Positions 15,492-18,494 of a stretch of 18,494 nucleotides of DNA are shown here, in pieces. The notes below the pieces were generated by a model that was not told where the DNA came from, ran no database searches, and was given only the letters and a program-made list of their open reading frames with translations. Made by a program: the position numbers and the translations under genes. Every line of letters begins with the position of its first letter. Position 1 is the first letter of the stretch. Origin of the DNA: Candidatus Coatesiibacteriota bacterium (GTDB taxonomy: Bacteria > JAFGND01). Location of the stretch: positions 1-18,494 of the forward strand of contig JAFGND010000032.1 of NCBI GenBank assembly GCA_016927185.1, given 5' to 3'.

Positions 15492-15511
15492 CAATTTTAA
15501 TTCAAAACAAG

Positions 15512-16303
15512 ATGTCTACTTATAAAGGAATAGTACTAAAGAAGAGTCTGGGACAGAATTTTCTGTTCAGCAGCAGTATCCTGAGGAAGATGGCAAGAAT
15601 TATCCTTGATAATGCAAGCATTAGTCAACCAATCCTTGAGATAGGGTCTGGAAGCGGTAATTTGACTATGGAGCTTCTTGCATATAATCATGAAGTTGTA
15701 GCTATAGAGATTGATGAAAGATGGTGCAAATACCTTCGTGGCAAGCACATTGATAATCTTCATATAATTCATGGCGATTTCATGCAGATTACGCTTGATT
15801 ATATTATTAGATGGAATTCAGAAAAGTGGGTTTTAACAGGAAATATACCATATCATCTTTCAGGAAGTATTCTGGAAAAAATAGTAATGAGCAAGGATTT
15901 ATTCAGTCATATTTTCCTTCTTCTTCCCTCCCCGATATCAAACAGAATATCTGCAAGTATATGTACGAAGGATAGAAGCAGATTGAGTGTATTAGTTCAA
16001 ACTGCATTCGAGATAAAGACAGAAATGAAAATTCCTTCATCAAGTTTCAGACCAATACCTGATATTGATTCAAAATTAATCAGATTGACACCACTGAAAA
16101 ATAATCTGTCAGAAAATATTGACTGGGCGGGTTACAGGGATTTCATAAAACTTGCTTTTTCATCGAAAAGAAAGACTCTTCGTTCAATATTCAGCAAGAT
16201 GAACATGGAATTCGATTATAAGACATTTGCATCCTGCAGGGCTGAAGAACTTAGTATTGAACAATTCCTGCATCTTTTTGAATCTTATCTTGAAGGAAAA
16301 TAA
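15512..16303 (+). CDS. ksgA: 16S rRNA (adenine(1518)-N(6)/adenine(1519)-N(6))-dimethyltransferase
   Basis: The product methylates two adjacent adenines in the 3'-terminal helix of 16S rRNA during small-subunit assembly, using S-adenosylmethionine. I start at ATG 15512 (263 residues); the longer TTG frame from 15467 runs through the dyad and has no ribosome binding site. The context at 15512 is also weak. Landmarks are KKSLGQNFL (10-18), the SAM loop LEIGSGSGNLT (42-52), the acidic end of strand two AIEIDE (64-69), HGDF (87-90), the catalytic motif NIPYHLS (111-117) and the C-terminal FRPIPDIDSKLIRLTPL and AFSSKRKTLRSIF. Unusually, the stretch normally reading like Q-K-E-V-A-x-R is LLPSPISNRI (137-146), so the usual Gln-Lys-Glu is missing. 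It is slightly shorter than the E. coli enzyme (273). Confidence 0.93.
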   Translation: MSTYKGIVLKKSLGQNFLFSSSILRKMARIILDNASISQPILEIGSGSGNLTMELLAYNHEVVAIEIDERWCKYLRGKHIDNLHIIHGDFMQITLDYIIRWNSEKWVLTGNIPYHLSGSILEKIVMSKDLFSHIFLLLPSPISNRISASICTKDRSRLSVLVQTAFEIKTEMKIPSSSFRPIPDIDSKLIRLTPLKNNLSENIDWAGYRDFIKLAFSSKRKTLRSIFSKMNMEFDYKTFASCRAEELSIEQFLHLFESYLEGK

Positions 16304-16304
16304 T

Positions 16305-16802
16305 CTACTTTCCTGCATCCTGCTTTAATTCATAAATCTCTTTTTGCAGTTTATCTATTATCGGGAAAAAGAAAGATATCATTGCAAATCCAAATAAAAC
16401 TCCTGTAAAAGATCTCCATAATGTTGGACTGCTGTATCCTTTTATCATGAATAAGCTTATCCCATCAACTGGCATTACAATAAAAAACACTATCAATATT
16501 ATGAGAGGGATTTTCTTGAATTTTTCAAATCCTATTAGAGATCCAATAACGCTTGTGAAAAGCATCGAAAGATATAAAGAAAAACATCTTGTGCAAAGTC
16601 CGATTTTATGACCTAGTAAATAGAGGCTTCTATCAGTTCTTTGATGACAGAAAGGTGCTAATATTTTACCTGCCAATACGGAACATTGTCCAAGACCAGG
16701 AAAAGCTGATATTATTGCCATTATTATTATCAAGATGAATCCAATCTGGAAAATCAAGATCCAGTAGTTTTTTTCGATATACTTTTTTAATTCTAATTTC
16801 AT
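16305..16802 (-). CDS. DUF2085 family membrane protein
   Basis: This 165-residue integral membrane protein has about four hydrophobic segments (14-34, 74-92, 98-117, 133-149). The DUF2085 signature is present: PFCHQRTDRSLYLLGHKIGLCTRCFSLYLS (Cys52-His53-Gln54, Arg58-Ser59, Cys70-x-x-Cys73), followed by PVDGISLF. The Cys/His pattern hints at metal or redox chemistry, but the family has no assigned function. The C-terminus is charged (QKEIYELKQDAGK). Its stop lies one base from the convergent ksgA stop, and it is separated from the upstream lysine transaminase by a terminator, so it probably has its own promoter in the 80-base gap. No obvious ribosome binding site is seen before ATG 16802. Confidence 0.85.
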   Translation of the reverse strand: MKLELKKYIEKNYWILIFQIGFILIIIMAIISAFPGLGQCSVLAGKILAPFCHQRTDRSLYLLGHKIGLCTRCFSLYLSMLFTSVIGSLIGFEKFKKIPLIILIVFFIVMPVDGISLFMIKGYSSPTLWRSFTGVLFGFAMISFFFPIIDKLQKEIYELKQDAGK

Positions 16803-16843
16803 CGTTTAGAAATCCGTCACTTTAAAAAGCATTAAGTTTCCTG

Positions 16844-16874
16844 AAAAAGAAAGCATCTCAAGCAAGATGCTTTC
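16844..16874 (-). terminator. Rho-independent terminator of the lysine transaminase gene
   Basis: Read on the minus strand, GAAAGCATCT (16874-16865), a six-base loop, AGATGCTTTC (16858-16849) and then TTTTT form a classical terminator. It begins 8 bases after the transaminase stop at 16883. Confidence 0.88.
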
Positions 16875-16882
16875 CTCTGTCT

Positions 16883-18211
16883 CTATAATTCCTGAAGGGA
16901 TTTCTTAAGGATATCCATAGCAATATCAACATATTCTGGCTTGAAATCAAGCGGTGTTCTGAATCTTATAGATTTCAATCCACATGGTAATATTATTGCT
17001 CCATTATTGAAAATAAGCTTAACCAGATTATCTCTGATGGAAGTTTCAGGAAGATCAAAAGATATGAACATTCCTCTTCCCCTTACTTCAGAAATCCTTT
17101 CATCATTTATTTTCAACAGGTTTTCCTGTATATAATTACCTGTTTCTTTGGCGTTTTTAAGGAGTTCATCCTCCACTATTATCTCTATCATTCGCTTGCT
17201 TCTAAGCATATCAACAAGATTTCCGCCCCATGTCGAGTTAATTCTGCTATGCTCCTTGAATACATTGTTCGGGACATTATCTATTCTGCCAGTGCTTGCA
17301 ATACCGCAAATTTGAGATTTCTTACCAAAAGCAAATATGTCTGGAATTACCCCTATATCCTGGAAAGCCCACCAGGATCCAGTGATACCCATTCCAGTTT
17401 GAACTTCATCGAATATTAAAAGGAATTCGTTTTCGTCAGCAAGATCTCTCAGTTCCTGAAGAAATTCCTTTCTGAAATGCCTGTCTCCACCTTCAGCCTG
17501 AATTGGCTCTATAAGGAGAGCTGCGATGTCCTGTCTGTGAGCCAGGCAAAGAGATTTTATCTTGTCAACAACAATCTGCTCGGTTTTCTTGACTTTGCTT
17601 ATTGATTCTTCAGTAATCGGGAAATGAAGCCATGGAGATGGGAGTCTAGGCCAGTGAAATTTAGGAAAATAGATATATTTCCTTGGGTCTGCCGTATTCG
17701 TTAGACTCAATGTATATCCAGTTCTTCCATGAAATGCATGTTCGAAGTGAATTATCTGATGTCCTCGCTCCCCTTTCCCTTTTGAGAGATTGAGCCGGAC
17801 CTTCCAGTCAAATGCTGCTTTCAAAGCGTTCTCTACAGCAAGAGCTCCTCCATCTATAAAAAACAGATGGTTGAATTCTTCTGGAATTGTATGAGAAGCA
17901 AAAGTTTCTACGAATTCAGCAAAACAAGTTGTATAGGCATCTGAGTTGCTTATCTTGTTCAAGGCTACCCTACCAAGTTTTTCAATGAATTCCTGAGTTG
18001 CCAACTTGGGGTGATTCATGCCTAAAGGACAACTTGCAAAATATGAGAACAGGTCAAGAAAAGGTTTCCCTGTTTTTGAGCAATAAATGTATGCTCCCTG
18101 ACTTTTCTCAAGATCCACTACCATGTTTAATCCATCTGCCAAGATATAGCGGGACAGTACAGAATGTACATCTTCCGGCTTGACAGAACATTTCTTGAAT
18201 TCCTTTGACAT
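16883..18211 (-). CDS. lat: L-lysine 6-transaminase
   Basis: This PLP-dependent class III aminotransferase has 442 residues from ATG 18211; AGAAGG lies 8 bases upstream, and the in-frame GTGs at 18218-18220 and 18215-18217 abut that site. It moves the epsilon-amino group of lysine to 2-oxoglutarate, giving 2-aminoadipate 6-semialdehyde, which cyclises to piperideine-6-carboxylate. Family landmarks are VVDLEKSQGAYI, LDLFSYFASCPLGMNHPKL, FIDGGALAVENALKAAF, HAFHGRTGYTLSLTNT, IEPIQAEGGD, DEVQTGMG (268-275), FGKKSQICG with the probable Schiff-base Lys297, and RINSTWGGNLVDM, which separates lysine 6-transaminase from general acetylornithine/GABA enzymes. It stands alone, with its own terminator. 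No downstream semialdehyde dehydrogenase is next to it. Confidence 0.93.
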   Translation of the reverse strand: MSKEFKKCSVKPEDVHSVLSRYILADGLNMVVDLEKSQGAYIYCSKTGKPFLDLFSYFASCPLGMNHPKLATQEFIEKLGRVALNKISNSDAYTTCFAEFVETFASHTIPEEFNHLFFIDGGALAVENALKAAFDWKVRLNLSKGKGERGHQIIHFEHAFHGRTGYTLSLTNTADPRKYIYFPKFHWPRLPSPWLHFPITEESISKVKKTEQIVVDKIKSLCLAHRQDIAALLIEPIQAEGGDRHFRKEFLQELRDLADENEFLLIFDEVQTGMGITGSWWAFQDIGVIPDIFAFGKKSQICGIASTGRIDNVPNNVFKEHSRINSTWGGNLVDMLRSKRMIEIIVEDELLKNAKETGNYIQENLLKINDERISEVRGRGMFISFDLPETSIRDNLVKLIFNNGAIILPCGLKSIRFRTPLDFKPEYVDIAMDILKKSLQEL

Positions 18212-18325
18212 AGTCACCACCTTCTTTCAATGTTAGTCTTAATATCAAATCCTATAGAAGGCTTTTTTTTGTCAAATCTTATGTTTTGAATGTTATTTCA
18301 AGGAGGTTCTTTTTAAAATCAGTTT

Positions 18326-18387
18326 CTCTTTCCATTTCAGGGAAATCTGTCTCTTTCAAGACAGACTCCCTGGTTATGGAAATAGAG
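18326..18387. terminator. Large imperfect hairpin, possibly the 3' end of an upstream minus-strand transcript
   Basis: Four paired blocks line up: CTC/GAG, TTTCCAT/ATGGAAA, CAGGGA/TCCCTG and TCTGTCT/AGACAGA, around loop CTTTCA (18353-18358). Small internal loops separate them, giving 23 pairs in all. It lies beyond the lat promoter region and 18 bases past the stop of a possible partial gene. No clean T-tract follows on either strand, so terminator is only the best guess. Confidence 0.45.
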
Positions 18388-18405
18388 GCTTTCCTTATTC
18401 ATTAG

Positions 18406-18494
18406 TTATTCATATATTTTCATATAAAAGAGCTTATCTGTATCAATCATTTCGAAACATATTTTTTGAAATGGATACTTAGAACGTTCACATA
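18406..18494 (-). CDS. Possible 3' end of a protein gene entering from the right edge
   Basis: On the minus strand one frame is open from the edge for 28 codons, ending FEMIDTDKLFYMKIYE then TAA at 18408-18406. The amino-acid mix looks protein-like, and a large hairpin follows the stop at the distance expected for a transcript end. The piece is too short to recognise a family, and 28 open codons can occur by chance. Confidence 0.3.
   Translation of the reverse strand, partial: CERSKYPFQKICFEMIDTDKLFYMKIYE

Noticed and set aside
18251-18275. TTGACA and TATAGG upstream of lat as a promoter
   Set aside because: The boxes are only 13 bases apart, too close for a normal sigma70 promoter. Similar 14-base pairs occur at 6399 and 10219, so a lineage-specific spacing is possible but not established.
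18300-18306. AAGGAGG as a ribosome binding site at the right end
   Set aside because: No start codon with an open frame follows at usable distance on the plus strand.

Overview
The window comes from a low-G+C (roughly 35-40 % by eye) diderm bacterium, probably an anaerobe. Diderm features are a run of secreted proteins ending in type IX secretion (Por/T9SS)-like C-terminal sorting domains, lipoprotein signals, a Tat signal with RRDFLK, and a SurA/PpiC-like chaperone lipoprotein. A tungsten-type aldehyde:ferredoxin oxidoreductase, an old-yellow-enzyme family reductase with a C-terminal Cys cluster, L-lysine 6-transaminase and glutamate formimidoyltransferase-cyclodeaminase suggest an amino-acid-using anaerobe of the FCB group or a neighbouring candidate phylum. 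That placement is inference; no rRNA or tRNA is present to support it.

Layout. 1-3007 (minus): three co-directional secreted-protein genes. Two are tandem paralogous eight-bladed PQQ-type beta-propellers, the first cut by the left edge. The third is a small protein whose N-terminal part resembles the start of an M1 peptidase and whose C-terminus is a sorting domain. 3202-4756 (plus): an envelope protein with a Gly-Thr repeat linker and a DUF6599-like domain, then a Tat-exported DUF362 protein, closed by a hairpin terminator. 4801-6958: a minus-strand pair (OYE-family reductase and a stand-alone cyclic-nucleotide-binding module, overlapping by ATGA) diverging from a second stand-alone cyclic-nucleotide-binding module. 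7051-9766 (plus): a family 2 glycosyltransferase with a TTG start and an AOR-family enzyme. 9793-13698: a small lipoprotein (minus), a PpiC/SurA-like lipoprotein and a VIT-VWA protein (plus). The small lipoprotein and the VIT-VWA protein both end in an AgmX/TonB-C-like domain. 13740-16303: bifunctional FtcD/FchA (minus) diverging from ksgA (plus), with a dyad symmetry between them. 16305-18211 (minus): a DUF2085 membrane protein and L-lysine 6-transaminase. The right end holds a large imperfect hairpin and possibly the 3' end of another minus-strand gene.

The genes fall into two themes. One is cell-envelope biology: sorting-domain propellers, lipoproteins, chaperone, VIT-VWA protein, glycosyltransferase. 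The other is amino-acid and aldehyde metabolism: FtcD, lysine transaminase, AOR, OYE. Several minus/plus junctions are convergent and share compact perfect-stem terminators. I see no mobile elements, CRISPR arrays, tRNAs or rRNAs. No stretch over 300 bases is gene-free; the largest is about 280 bases at the right end.
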